64,000 bases of DNA, from assembly GCA_002007465.1 (NCBI GenBank), contig LNAC01000765.1, positions 113,126-177,125 on the forward strand. The letters run 5' to 3'. This document shows, one piece after another, positions 1 to 11,124 of the stretch. The DNA is from Ailurus styani. Taxonomy: Eukaryota; Chordata; Mammalia; Carnivora; Ailuridae. How positions within the stretch are numbered: position 1 is the stretch's first letter; the number at the start of each line of letters is the position of its first letter. The position numbers were made by a program, and so were the translations under genes. The notes under the pieces were generated by a model. It worked only from the letters and a program-made list of their open reading frames with translations, was not told where the DNA came from and ran no database searches.

Positions 1-380
1 GCAGGATATATAATATGGCGGGAACTATATTTTTTTAATGCATAGAAAAAAAGACGGGAAAGAAATACCCCAAATATTAACAGTAGAAATTCACTATGAC
101 TAGCAGGATTTGGACTAACTTGAGTTTGTTATACTTTTTTGACATTTCCCATCCTTCTACAATGTTATAGAAAGTAATTTATTTCTTTCTGACTATTAAG
201 GGCAACAGTATACTCTTTTTGTTATTTTAAAAGTCTTTAAAAGTTGTTAATATTTCTGTTTTTAGTAAATGTAGAATATCAGCCTGTTTGAAAATCAGTA
301 GTATACAAAAACTGGTACTGATCCAGAATTCTGTCTCATGAGTATAAGATCTTTCTGTCGCTTATCTTCTCTCCATTTAG

Positions 381-563
381 GTTGGTTGAGTACTTGCAGG
401 CCATGAGAACTTTTTTCTTAATGGAAGGTGGAGATACCATGTACGACTTCTATACATCAATTTTTGATAAAATAAGAGAAAAGGAAACCTGGCAGAATGT
501 GTCTTTTCTTAATGTCCAGCTTCAAGAAGCAGTAGGACAACGTTATCCTGAAGATAGTTCACG
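381..563 (+). CDS. TUBGCP5: TUBGCP5 coding exon (first of eight in window)
   Basis: I recognise the translation (LVEYLQAMRTFFLMEGGDTM at its start) as gamma-tubulin complex component 5. GCP5 is a subunit of the gamma-tubulin ring complex that nucleates microtubules at centrosomes and spindles; in this family the C-terminal GRIP2 half contacts gamma-tubulin. The exon starts after a pyrimidine-rich AG acceptor (ends at 380) and stops at a GT donor (564-565). One base of a split codon precedes 382, and CG at 562-563 is completed by T from the next exon to give Arg. Together the eight exons give 309 residues, roughly the last third of a protein of about 1,020 residues, with no stop or frameshift. 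Upstream exons lie outside the window. Confidence 0.94.
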
Positions 564-582
564 GTAAAATATAGGGGGCACC

Positions 583-586
583 ATTT

Positions 587-639
<53 letters not shown>

Positions 640-640
640 A
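583..640. repeat. (TTTA)n microsatellite
   Basis: About fourteen tandem TTTA units form the expanded tail of the adjacent antisense can-SINE (641-826). SINE tails commonly seed such microsatellites. Confidence 0.9.
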
Positions 641-826
641 AGATTTTATTTATTTATTTGACAGAGAGAGAGAGATCACAAGTAGGCAGAGAGGCAGGCA
701 GAGGGAGAGAGGGGAGCAGACTCCCTGCTGAGCAGAGAGCCCGATGTGGGGCTCGATCCCAGGACCCTGAGATCATGACCTGAGCCAAAGGCAGAGGCTT
801 AACCCACTGAGCCACCCAGGTGCCCC
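641..826 (-). mobile_element. can-SINE, antisense
   Basis: The sequence runs from the tail (agattttatttatttattt) through the CT-rich body to the tRNA-like head (gccacccaggtgcccc), all in reverse complement. Imperfect flanks caccatttttattt (577-590) and acacctttttatttt (829-843) look like the target-site duplication (TSD). Confidence 0.93.
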
Positions 827-3451
827 AACACCTTTTTATTTTAAATAGTATAAAATGATCCATGCAAACAATTCTTCTATGAATTTTTACATATATTATT
901 TAATCCTTACACTAACCCTATGAATTTTACAATATTATTTTTCATATTAGAAAACTGAGGCAGAAGATAGCTAAATGACTTGCCCCCTAAGCAAAAGGAG
1001 ATGATAAGATGAGGCCATGTAGGCTGTCAGAGTTTCATGGCCTCCCTCACAAGACTGGAGTCAGTGCTAGCCACTGGGTTGTGCCACCTCTCTGTTCACT
1101 GGCCTTGCCCTCCAGCCAGCTGTGCTGGCCTCCTTACATAGGATTCTTAGGTGATGTTCTGAGACAGTGAGAACAAAACCCTCAGGGCCTAATAAGGCCT
1201 GAGCTCCAGGCTTCACAGACCTTCACTTCCACCACATGCTGTTGGTCAAACTGAGTCACAGGTCAGCCCAGGTTTGAGGGTGGGAAATAAATTCCACCAC
1301 TTAATGAACAGAGTTGGCGTGTTTTCAAACTGTTATATCATCCCTAGTGGTCTAGGGGTTAGGATTTGTCTCTCTCAAGCTGTTATGTCAGCTTATGCCC
1401 AACTGTGGAGCTAATCAACCCTGTCTCCCTGTCAGTCTGCCTGCTGAACATGCAACTCACCCAGGTCCGTGGGTTGGTACCACAAAATCTTTGTGAAGCA
1501 GACTTATCTTCTACACTGCTTGGCAATCCTTTTTCCTTTATCATGTCCCTGCTCAGCTCTCTTACTTGGCTCCCTTTCTTGGCTCTTCCAGTGGTCCTTC
1601 AAAAAGAGTAGTCATAATACTTAAAGTGACATGCCAGACAAAGCATTCTTTTCCTCACAGCCATGCCAGGTTACCAAGTTACTACTTAGTAGATTATTTT
1701 AATTCCTTTTATTTTTATGTCATCTTTTTTTATTACCTTTAATTCCTCCGTAAAGGCAGAATTTTTATCAGTTATGTGGTTAGTAAAAGCAGACTAATAG
1801 CTGGGTTATTTTCATAAGAAGAAATTGGTGCCCAGCAACCCCCCAGGAAAAGTTGTTTTTCACTATCAGCAGAAACTCATGAATTTCTTATATTTAGTGT
1901 CACAATCTATTATAGTTTTTCTTTTTTTGTTGCTCAGACATATATTTTTACCAAGAGGGAGCCCCTTCATATGACCCTGGTAATTTCAAAGAGTGTCCTT
2001 ACTTTCAGGACTAGTCAGATGTGCAGGCTTGTCCTGTTCACCTCCTGCCTTAGGCCTGTGCACCTCTCCCAGGAGCACTAGTCCCATCTATTTGGTGGCT
2101 TAATGTCAGTACTACTGGGCTTTCTTAGTGGACAGAAAAGTGAAATGTGTAGGAAAAATAAATTAACCATAATTTCGTATTGATATTTCCAATTTATATT
2201 AAAGATTAGTTTTCACTTCTTTCCTTTGTATTTCTTCTCTTGAGTGCTTATTATCACACTGACATAACTAATGGTTTTTTTAATTCTATAATATGTAATT
2301 GTTCCTTCCAAAGTAACAATAATAGCCACAAGCCCACTGATAGTTTAAATTACTGTTTGTGATTATTTTCTCTTCCTATACTGTCAAATCATCAGAATAC
2401 TCTATTTCAAGGTCACTTGGAATAATTTTCCATGTGATTATGCCATCAACTTAACATAGGGTCAAGTTCATTTGTTTTAGTGTATTTTCTACTTTTAGGA
2501 ACTGTTTTGTTTTATTTTGGTTTTTTCTTGATTCAATTTTGTTTCTTAATTATGTAAACAGCTATATATTTCTTAAGTTAAAATCATTGGTACAGTGGTA
2601 CTTCTAGGGAGATCTGTCCTCTGGTCCCATTCCTGCCCTTTTCCTCCCTTTCCTTTAGGCAACTGTTACATGTTATACAAAAGGTGGCATGCATTGCCCA
2701 CTCTGGCATCTGGTTTATGTTTCCTATGTTACTAATGTATCTCACACCTACTCCATTTAAAAGCTAGAGAACTTATCCTTACTCCTTTACAGCTGACTGG
2801 CTTTCCACTGTGTTCTTTCAATCAGTTGTCCTGTTGGTGGGCATTTGGGCTTCTGTTTTTCTGCTGTGCATATCTGCAATGACTAACTAGTCTTGTACAT
2901 CTCACTTCATATTTCTGCCAGTGTAACGTTGGAGTATATTCCTAGAATGGGATTGCTGGGTAAAAGGGTAAATGTGTCTATAATTCTGCTAGCTGTTCCC
3001 AAATTTCTCTTCATATGGGCTGTATTATTTCTGATTCCCACCAGCAATGTGTAGAATGGCTTTCTCCACAGCTTCACCAACAGAATGTGTTGTCAGACTT
3101 TTGGAATTTACTACTCTGATGAGAAACGGTATCTCCATATAGTTTTCACTTACATTTTTCTAATTATGAGTGAGCTTTATCATCTTTCCATATGTTTATT
3201 TTTGAATTCTTTTAATGTGAACTATCCATATCTTTTGCCACCATTTCTGTTAGTATCAGGTTATTGGTCTCTTATTCTCTCCATTTTTAGAAGCTATTTA
3301 TATTATATACATTTCCCAGTTAGACATTTGTCCTTTCATTCTGCTTATGGTATAATAATTTGTTGTTTTGTCATGTAGATTTTTCTAGTTCTATAACTTA
3401 CCAGTCTTTTCTCTTACTACTTTGAGATTTTGAGTTAAGAAAGTTTTACTT

Positions 3452-3650
3452 GGGGCACTTGGGTGGCTCAGTTGGTTAAGGAACATGACCTGCCTTCAGC
3501 TCAGGTCATGATCCTGGAGTCCCAGGATCAAGTCCCATATTGGGCTCCCTGCTCAGTGAGGAGTCTGCTTCTGCCTCTGACCTCTCCTGTGTCTCGCGAG
3601 CTCTCTCTCTCATCCTCTCTCTAAGTAAATAAAATCTTTAAAAAAAAAAA
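3452..3650 (+). mobile_element. can-SINE, sense
   Basis: The head ggggcacttgggtggctcag, internal promoter-like region and A-tail are in order. It is flanked by the direct repeat aagttttact (before 3452 and again at about 3650-3660). Confidence 0.93.
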
Positions 3651-3997
3651 AAGTTTTACTCTTTCCCAGGTTACAAAGAAATTCACCCATCTTTTCTTCT
3701 AATACTTGATTTAAAAAAAATTTTTTTTACATTTGATATTGATCCATTTGGAGTTTATCCAGCTAAAAACATGAGAAATAGATGTAGTTTTGTCTTTTTC
3801 TAAATGACTAATGTTTCCCATCACTTATTTCTTTTTTTTCCATCACGTATTTCTTTAAAAAAAAAAATCCATCTTTCCTGCATTTATTTGACATGCCCCT
3901 TTATCACTAAATTTTCATATGTATTTGAGTATCTTTCTAGATTTTCCATTCTGTTTCCCTGTTCTGTTTATTGATGTGCTAATAACATCTTGTTTTA

Positions 3998-4177
3998 TTT
4001 TTTTAAAAAGGTTTTATTTATTTATTTGACAGAGAGAGATTACAAGTAAGCAGAGAGAGGAGGAAGCAGGCTCTCTGCTTGAGCAGGGAGCCTGATGCGG
4101 GCCTCGATCCCAGGACCCTGAGATCATGACCCAAGCCAAAGGCAGAGGCTTTAACCCACTAAGCCACCCAGGCGCCC
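3998..4177 (-). mobile_element. can-SINE, antisense
   Basis: This is a complete antisense copy with perfect 14-bp TSD aacatcttgtttta at 3984-3997 and 4178-4191. Confidence 0.95.
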
Positions 4178-6115
4178 AACATCTTGTTTTAATAATAGGG
4201 CTTTCCTGACTATTCTTATTTGTTTATTTTTCCAAATGTACTTTACTGTCAACTTGTCTAGCTCCACCAAAACAAAAATTTTGATGGTATTTTTATTGAG
4301 ATTGCATTCTATTCATAGATTAATTTGGGAGAAGTGAGCCACCCCCATGGACCCCTTCTGCTGTGGCTTCCACATGTTGTAAGCAGGTGTCTGCATCCTC
4401 AGGCTTGCTGAGTCTGGCCCTCCAGTCTCCCTCTCAATTCCAGCATCAGTGCCAGTGCTGCTCCCCTGCCCTGCCTAGTATCCCTGCCTTACAACCCTCC
4501 TACATCCCTGCTGCTCTTTCTGTAATCTCCCTGTTGGCCTCTTGCTTCCCACCTGCGTTTGGCACAGCTTCTCATTGTACTGCCTTAGTACTCCTGCCTG
4601 AGACAGTCCCAGTCCCTGTTAATGGCTTTAGTGACCCCTTATGATCTGCAGATCAGTACCTTTAGCCCTGGTGCCTGCACATCCAGCAGCTTGTGGCTAC
4701 ACTCAGATGTCAGGTATCCAAAACTGAGCTCATCATTGTTTCTTTTTTTTTTTTTTTTTCATCATTCTTCCATCCCAAACAATCTTTTGTCTCTTTTAGT
4801 CAAGCACCATTGTTCATCCCGGCACCCAAAGGCAGTGTGGCTGGCCCTAGATTCCTTCCTCTGTCCTAGCTTCCACACCTCCCTGGTTGTTCAGTTCTGC
4901 CTCCTAAGTAATGTTTCCCCTTACTGCTCAGTGCTCACTCAAGAGCTCCTCCCTGACAACTCCTGTCTCGGTGTCTCAGCTTCACTCCCTTCCAATTGAC
5001 CCCCACAGGGCCACAGAGTGACTACAGTGATATCAGCAATCCCTTCACCAGTTGTATTCAGGCTCCTCATTGGCTCCTTGTAACAGATGGGCTGAGCTCC
5101 TTTCTCATGAGAGGGCAAGTTTTACTATCTGGTTCATTTCGCAGCCTCAGTTCTAGTGCGTGTACACATACAGACACATCATGTTCTCTCTCCTACCAAA
5201 CTTTCCATTTCAGGAATTTGGAATATTTCTGGTTTGCTGAAGAGCTGTACTCTCCCTCCTTCATAACTTCCTCCAGTTATGTGCTCTTCCATTTGCATGG
5301 CCTGGCAATGGTCTGCTTGCCTACACAGTCCTGCTTGGCCTGGGTTGGTGTAGCGCCCTGTGTCTGCTCTGGGATTTTCTCTGGGCTATGAGCCCCTAGA
5401 AGGGGAGAGGGGATTGACTTTCTATCACCTGCTTGGCATGATGACTGACAAATAAGGTATTCCATAAGTGACTACTAAGTACTCAGTGGAGGCACATAAC
5501 TTACAAGCTAAAAAAAATTTGACGAGTGCCTGTGACATGGAATTAATTGGCTAATATATAAGTAACACACTGTGCTCACCATCTCTGGTTGTAAGGCTGC
5601 CTCCCCACCTCTGTGTTACACTTAAACCTTCCATGGTCTGCATCCTGGTTTCATCACTTGATCCCTCTGTAATTGTGGGAGAGTTACATCATTTCCCAGT
5701 CCACTTACAGGACTACTGTGAGAATTAAATGAGTAAGGGCAATTAAGTTCCCATGTGGTGCCTGGTGCAGAGATGTTTCCATGCACATTTGTTGCTGCTT
5801 TCTATTGAGAGTTACATTCAAACCAGTGTTAGGAAAGAGTGAGTGAAGCAGCATATATATACCTTTGCTTTAGAAGCAGGCCCCACTGCTGTCAATGGAC
5901 TTGCACACACACTGTCCAGGGCAAGGAGAGCAGTCTCCCTCCACTGCCCTCAGCAGAGGGTCTATCTTCTGAGCCTATTGCTTGAATTTTATCAGAATTA
6001 AGCACCCAGCCTATTACCATTATATCTTCCTCCCTGACTCCATCTTTTTTCCTAACTTACTACAAATAAGTGTCTCTTCTCTTTCATAACTAAACCCATT
6101 ATTAAGAAACTTTTC

Positions 6116-6331
6116 TGGGTGCCTGGGTGGCTCAGTGGGTTAAAGTCTCTGCCTTCGGCTCAGGTCATGATCTCAGGGTCCTGGGATCGAGGCCCACATC
6201 AGGCTCCCTGCTCAGCGGGGAGCCTGCTTCCTCCTCTCTCTCTCTCTGCCTGCCTCTCTGCCTACTTGTGATCTGATCTCTTTCTGTGTGTCAAATAAAT
6301 AAATAAATAAATCTTAAAAAAAAAAGAAAGA
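6116..6331 (+). mobile_element. can-SINE, sense
   Basis: The head gggtgcctgggtggctcagt is at about 6117 and an (AAAT)n/A-rich tail closes the element. The TSD aagaaacttt lies on both sides. Confidence 0.94.
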
Positions 6332-6490
6332 AAGAAACTTTGCTCCTCTTACTTCTAAAACCAAATTCCTATTCTGGAATACATGCTAGAAAACCTTTAT
6401 TGAAATATTTCCATTCCTTTTATGAGATACATCTTCTTTGAAATATGATATAAATGTTAAAATGCTAATGGTTTTTTAAAGAGTATTTTT

Positions 6491-6972
6491 TTTATTTGCC
6501 CCAGGGGTACAGGTTTGTGAATCATCAGGCTTACACCTTTCAGAGCACAAACCCTCCCCAATGTCCACAACCCATCCACCCTATCCCTACCCTCCCACCC
6601 CCCAGTAACCCTCAGTTTGTTTTGTGAGATTAGGAGTCTCTTATGGTTTGTCTCCTTCCCGATCCCATCTTGTTTCATTATTTTTCCCTGCCTACCCCCC
6701 ACGACTCACCACCCTGCCCCTCAAGTTCCTCATATCAGAGAGATCATATGATAATTGTCTTTTTTTTTTTAAAGATTTTATTTATTTATTTGACACAGAG
6801 AGAGAGATTACAAGTAGGCAGAGAGGCAGGCAGAGAGACAGGGAGAGGGGGAAGCAGGCTCCCTCTGAACAGAGAGCCCGATGCGGGCCTCGATCCCAGG
6901 ATGCTGAGATCATGACCTGAGCAGAAAGCAGAGGCTTTAACCCACTGAGCCACTCAGGCGCCCGATAATTGT
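6491..6972 (-). mobile_element. 5'-truncated young L1 tail, antisense, with nested SINE
   Basis: Only the last ~270 bp of L1 is present: the antisense 3' UTR beginning ttgccccaggggtacagg. It is flanked by a long TSD ttttaaagagtattttt at about 6474-6490 and 6974-6990. A can-SINE later inserted at 6763-6962. The same 3' UTR occurs at 7698, 18248, 22446, 33755, 49962 and 59287. Confidence 0.92.
6763..6962 (-). mobile_element. can-SINE nested in an L1 tail
   Basis: This is a complete antisense SINE with TSD gataattgtctttt at 6749-6762 and from 6963. It lies wholly within the L1 insertion of 6491-6972 and is therefore younger than it. Confidence 0.94.
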
Positions 6973-7040
6973 CTTTTTAAAGAGTATTTTTATTTGAGCT
7001 TAGTACTTTCGCAAACTAAAACTGAAATTTCTTTGTCTAG

Positions 7041-7125
7041 TCTGTCTATATCTTATGAAAATGTTGACACAACCAAGAAGAAACTCCCTGTTCATATCTT
7101 AGATGGTCTGACCCTGAGCTATAAG
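7041..7125 (+). CDS. TUBGCP5: TUBGCP5 coding exon
   Basis: This is an 85-nt exon, too short to stand out as an ORF. Its acceptor is ctttgtctag and its donor is GTATGT at 7126. It encodes (R)LSISYENVDTTKKKLPVHIL and onward to LSYK, continuing the reading frame of the exon at 381-563. The end phase is 0. It is separated from the next exon by an intron of only 100 bp. The sequence belongs to the linker leading into the GRIP2 domain of GCP5. Confidence 0.92.
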
Positions 7126-7225
7126 GTATGTGCTAATACATTTTGTAAGAATATTGTTTTCTATTAAAATTACAACATGCAAGTAATAGGTTACTTTCTA
7201 CTCCAATTTTCTGTTTTTTTCATAG

Positions 7226-7346
7226 ATCCCATGGCCTGTGGATATTGTTATAAGTTTGGAATGTCAAAAAATTTATAATCAGGTGTTCCTTCTCTTATTG
7301 CAAATAAAGTGGGCAAAATATAGTCTGGATGTTTTACTATTTGGTG
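7226..7346 (+). CDS. TUBGCP5: TUBGCP5 coding exon
   Basis: This is a 121-nt exon after a T-rich acceptor (tttcatag), with donor GTAAGA at 7347. It encodes IPWPVDIVISLECQKIYNQV then a leucine-rich helix and a segment ending LDVLLFG. This part of GCP family proteins (W-P-[IVL]-x-[IVL]-V-[IVL]) is the conserved start of the C-terminal gamma-tubulin-binding region. The exon ends in phase 1 (G), which is completed by AA at 8038 to give Glu. Confidence 0.93.
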
Positions 7347-7697
7347 GTAAGATTTGTTTTCAACCAATAAATTATAATAGAATTTTAGCTCTGAAATAAA
7401 GAAATGGGTGATCTTTGGTCATTTTTTATATATACACAAGTACCCAAATGACAAGTATTTATAGCAGCAGTTTTACAGGTGTCAAAATTAACTTCCCTGA
7501 ATTTACCAGGGAATTGTACTGCAGTCAGTCTGAAATATAACAGCTTCATGAGGAATTTAGCCAGAATAAATATTCTTAAATTATGCAAAAAAATTTAATG
7601 ACAAAGTATTGGGACTTGGCATTTAGGTTTTAATGATAGTAATAAGGGGGAACTTTTCACTACTTTACCTTCCAGAGACACTGAAGGTAGGGTCTCT

Positions 7698-7894
7698 CTC
7701 TCTTTTTTTTTATTATTATTTGCCCCAGGGGTACAGGTCTGTGAATCATCAGGCTTACACCCTTCACAGCACTCACCATAGCACAAACCCTCCCCAATGT
7801 CCATAACCCATCCACCCTATCCCTACCCTCCCACCCCCCAGTAACCCTCAGTTTGTTTTGTGAGATTAAGAGTCTCTTATTGTTTGTCTCCTTT
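7698..7894 (-). mobile_element. 5'-truncated young L1 tail, antisense
   Basis: About 200 bp of the same L1 3' UTR, poly(T) first, lies in the intron between exons 7226-7346 and 8038-8216. TSD: gaaggtagggtctct before and gaatgtagggtctct after, with one mismatch. Confidence 0.92.
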
Positions 7895-8037
7895 GAATGT
7901 AGGGTCTCTAATGTGCCTCCTGTAGAGTGGCCTTTGCAGGTGATGACCACATCAGAAGTCCCACCCCTGTGCAGTGGCACAGGTGCAGTTTGAGTAGATG
8001 TTCTTCCCACTTACTCTGCTCTTTCAATCTTGTACAG

Positions 8038-8216
8038 AACTAGGTAGTACTGCTGGAAAACCGCAACTCAGAGAAGGATTTTTATGTGAACAAGACACAA
8101 CTGCGCAGTTTGGACCACAGAAGGAACCAATAAGACAGCAGATTCATCGTATGTTCCTCTTGAGAGTAAAGCTCATGCACTTTGTGAACAGCTTACACAA
8201 CTACATCATGACCAGG
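8038..8216 (+). CDS. TUBGCP5: TUBGCP5 coding exon
   Basis: This is a 179-nt exon with acceptor cttgtacag. The donor at 8217 is a weaker GTTTGT. It encodes (E)LGSTAGKPQLREGFLCEQD, a charged loop, then the helix RVKLMHFVNSLHNYIMTR typical of the GRIP2 region. Part of this stretch (the Thr/Gln/Pro-rich loop) is a GCP5-type insertion rather than core fold. The exon ends in phase 0. A longer reading frame that runs through the donor to 8324 is intronic read-through. Confidence 0.93.
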
Positions 8217-9341
8217 GTTTGTATCTGGATTATTTGTGATATATTTATAAGAGCCCACAAAGTACTCGTAGACTGTAAGTGTGAAAATAGTGCATATAAA
8301 ATATTTGATCATAAAATAACATGACAGTGGTGGGAAATGCTTTTTTTAACATGCCAGAGCACATGTATCCGGAGACTCCTGTCCCTCCTGTCCCATAGCC
8401 TCTTAGGATGGGCGTACCCAGAGCTCCTTTTCTGGAATTGCCTTCAGAACTTGCAGTATAGTCTTTTAAATTTTATCAGTGATGACAGATCCATCCCTGG
8501 AAAATGGCTTCAAATTTTAGTAACAGCCAAAAATCTGTCAGGCTAGTGTGGTGTGTAAGGAGGAAGATGCAGCTAGATTATGTATTTTTTTCTTAGAAAC
8601 AAGAAGCAACTCATTACAAAGTAAATGAAACTGCTTTCCTTATACATCTTAAAACCAGATCTAGAGAAAGTCTGAAAGAGGAGTTGAGATATTTGAACAA
8701 TAGAATTCTTGGAAGACAGTACTCATTTGAGGTTTAAAATGGTTGCTTTAAATGGAAAAACTTGTTTGTATACAAGTTCTAAAACTCATTTTATTTGTAA
8801 GAAGTGAGGCTTTGAAATCTGTGTTTTAGACATGATGCATGTGGCAGGGGTGCTTTCTGCTTACCATGCGTTGGCTTTCAGAGACAGCCTTAAACTCTTA
8901 TTGAGAGTGTATGGTAGGAGGTTAAGTTTTTCCTTCTCATTTTCTAGTTAAAGTATGTCTATGCTCCCTTTAAGGAAAGATCATTATAAAAACATTGGAA
9001 CTTCTAAAAACATATAAGTTCAGTTTACCTGATAATTAAAAAAGAAATCAATGCATTTTGTATGTGATTTGATGTACTTGCTCCTCCCCACCAGGAACAG
9101 TCTGTTAGTCCAAAGTAAGGCGTTCATTTACTCTGTGAATGAATTTCCTAAAGAACTGACCCCCACCATTATTCTAGGATAAGAATGTCAGCCTTTAAAG
9201 AAGGTACTTTGTAAATTTTATAGATGTAATTATTGAAGGAAGAATTTGAGAGGAGTAGAAGAGATTGATAAAAAATTTTGTGTCTAGCATAGAAGTCCTC
9301 AAAGAAGTCTCCTGATTAAACTTTTCCTCTTTCTCTTCAAG
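8217..9341 (+). other. TUBGCP5: TUBGCP5 intron, no repeat recognised
   Basis: 1.1 kb without a SINE or L1 that I recognise. The reading frame at 8337-8546 has no splice or family support. Nothing else is seen here. Confidence 0.7.
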
Positions 9342-9467
9342 ATTCTTCACAGTACAGGGCTGGAGTTTCAACATCAAGTTGAGGAAGCCAAGGATTTAGA
9401 TCAGTTGATTAAGATTCACTATAGATACTTGTCAACCATCCATGATCGATGTTTGCTGAGAGAAAAG
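9342..9467 (+). CDS. TUBGCP5: TUBGCP5 coding exon
   Basis: This is a 126-nt exon of exactly 42 codons, phase 0 at both ends. The acceptor is ttctcttcaag and the donor is GTATGT at 9468. It encodes ILHSTGLEFQHQVEEAKDLD followed by QLIKIHYRYLSTIHDRCLLR and EK. The pattern L-x-F-x-x-x-[VI]-x-x-A-x-[DS]-[LI]-x-x-[LI]-I-x-x-H-x-x-[YF]-[LI] is a hallmark of GCP C-terminal domains. Confidence 0.95.
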
Positions 9468-10085
9468 GTATGTGAGATGTCATACCAGATTTGGCCACTG
9501 AGGCAGGAATGAAGCTGACCAAGGGAGGTTGTCGCACCACTTCATAATTTTATACCTACTAAGCAGAATAGTCTAAGGAATGACCAAATCAAATTAAGTT
9601 ACAAATTTGTGCCATATTACTAGAAATTATATCTAAGAGAAACAGATGTGACTGTATTATGATCAGCTGCACCCTGCACTGCACTTAGATTTAATTAGAA
9701 GATTGTGTCTACAGTTATGGAATAATACTGCTTTAGTCAGGAAGTGCAACCAGCTTAGTGAGAATATACAGGATTAAATCAATTTACAGCCATTGGATTA
9801 CTTGCTTCCTTTTGTTGGTGAATTTAAATGGCCATCCTAGGATATGGTCACTTGCCCTGTTGGTCAGACTCTGCTGCTAATATTCCCTGTATCACAGGTG
9901 CATTAGATATGTGGCCTGATTCTAAGTGCACTTATTCACAGCATAGCACCCTTCCATATTATACTGAAGGCTGTCATTGCACTGGTGAACTTTTTCTGTG
10001 GCTCATGTAGATTAAATAAAGGGTTGGTTTCAGTGTCCAAACATAGTTACAGAGCCTGTATTCTGTCTCTGACTTTAATCTCCAG

Positions 10086-10174
10086 GTCAGTTTTGTGAAA
10101 GAAGCCATCATGAAGGTATTGAATTTGGCTCTCATGTTTGCAGATGGTTGGCAAGCAGGTCTGGGGGCATGGCA
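10086..10174 (+). CDS. TUBGCP5: TUBGCP5 coding exon
   Basis: This is an 89-nt exon after acceptor atctccag, with donor GTAAGT at 10175 (a perfect consensus). It encodes VSFVKEAIMKVLNLALMFAD then GWQAGLGAW and the split Gln codon CA|A. The intron that follows is about 9.2 kb and was enlarged by the sense-oriented L1 at 10244-16603. Confidence 0.94.
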
Positions 10175-10639
10175 GTAAGTATGTAGCTTGTGGAACCTCT
10201 ATGTTGTGACCATTTCAGTTTCCCTTTTTAAAACTGGCTTTATGAATGACTGCTTTTCTATGAGGGCTCACTGAAGAGTGGGGGGCACAAACTTTTAGCT
10301 CTGGGGCTAGAGAGTGGAGGGCCGCCATTTTCATCCCCTGGGGAGCAAAACAGCACCACAGAGTAGAATCCAAAGCCACTAACACTGAGCTTGGCCCCCT
10401 GACGAGGGAAGTGCAATTTCACCACCACAAGGGCACCTAAGAATCAGCATAACAGGCCCCTGAGATGACCAACAGGAACAACCAACCAGCACCAAATTCA
10501 CTGATCATACAGAACTGCAAACTTCAACTCTTGGCAAAAATAGTATTAGCATTTGCAGTTGTTTTATTATTCTTAGTCTTTCAGTTTTATTTTTTCTCTG
10601 CTATTTTCTTATTTTTTCAATTCTTTTTTTTAACTTTTT

Positions 10640-10800
10640 TGTGTATTTGTTATATATATATTTACTTTCTATACACTGTGTATTTTATTTTGCTTTATTT
10701 TCATATATATGAAATATACAATATATAAATATATATTATATAATATATAAATATATATAATATAATGTGTATATAAATATATATATATGAAAATATATAT
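10640..10800. repeat. AT-rich simple repeat in L1 5' region
   Basis: The stretch is dominated by TATATA and AAATATAT units. It lies between the 5' UTR and ORF1 relic of L1 #1, the same place where the other L1s carry ATAGAT repeats. Confidence 0.75.
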
Positions 10801-10920
10801 GTTTTCCTTTCTTTTCTATTTTGGAATCTAGTTTCTTTTAATAAGCAGACCAAAATAAACCCAGGATCTAGTATTTTGTTTTATTCAGTTCGTTTGTGGT
10901 TTGATTTTTTTTTCTTATTT

Positions 10921-11124
10921 TTTTTTTTTAAAGATTTTATTTATTCATTTGACACAGAGAGAGAGATTACAAGTCGGCAGAGAGGCAGGCAGAGAGAGAG
11001 GAGAGAGAAGGAAGCAGGCTCCCTGCTGAGCAGAGAGCCCGACGTGGGCCTCGATCCCAGGACCCTGGGATCATGACCTGAGCCGAAGGCAGCGGCTTTA
11101 ACCCACTGAGCCACCCAGGCGCCC
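10921..11124 (-). mobile_element. can-SINE in L1 #1, antisense
   Basis: This is a complete antisense copy. TSD tgatttttttttcttattt lies before about 10921 and, slightly shorter, from 11125. It postdates L1 #1. Confidence 0.93.

Larger units (their letters stand above)
2620..4310 (-). mobile_element. Ancient L1 3' region, antisense, with two SINE insertions
   Basis: The reverse complement resembles the 3' part of mammalian L1 ORF2 and its UTR, including the segment complementary to 'gggattgctgggtaaaaggg' and the 'cccaccagcaatgtg' stretch. It is highly diverged with no open frame. It is interrupted by SINEs at 3452-3650 and 3998-4177. Confidence 0.65.
564..7040 (+). other. TUBGCP5: TUBGCP5 intron between first two visible exons
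   Basis: This is a 6.5-kb intron holding can-SINEs, an old antisense L1 (2620-4310) and a young L1 tail (6491-6972). The parts at 870-2600 and 4310-6100 show no coding exon, RNA gene or repeat that I recognise. Reading frames at 1366-1611 and 4363-5391 lack splice context and family similarity. Confidence 0.8.

Noticed and set aside
583..640. CRISPR-like or regulatory tandem array
   Set aside because: A plain TTTA microsatellite without spacers, in a mammalian intron.
4363..5391. Chain of overlapping frames (93, 125 and 131 aa) as an intronic gene
   Set aside because: Different frames, no splice sites that join them, Ser/Leu/Pro-rich composition typical of C/T-rich DNA, and no family similarity.
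8217..8324. Extension of the TUBGCP5 exon 8038-8216 to the stop at 8324
   Set aside because: The phase at the GT (8217) joins perfectly to the exon at 9342, which continues the GCP5 family pattern. The extension does not.
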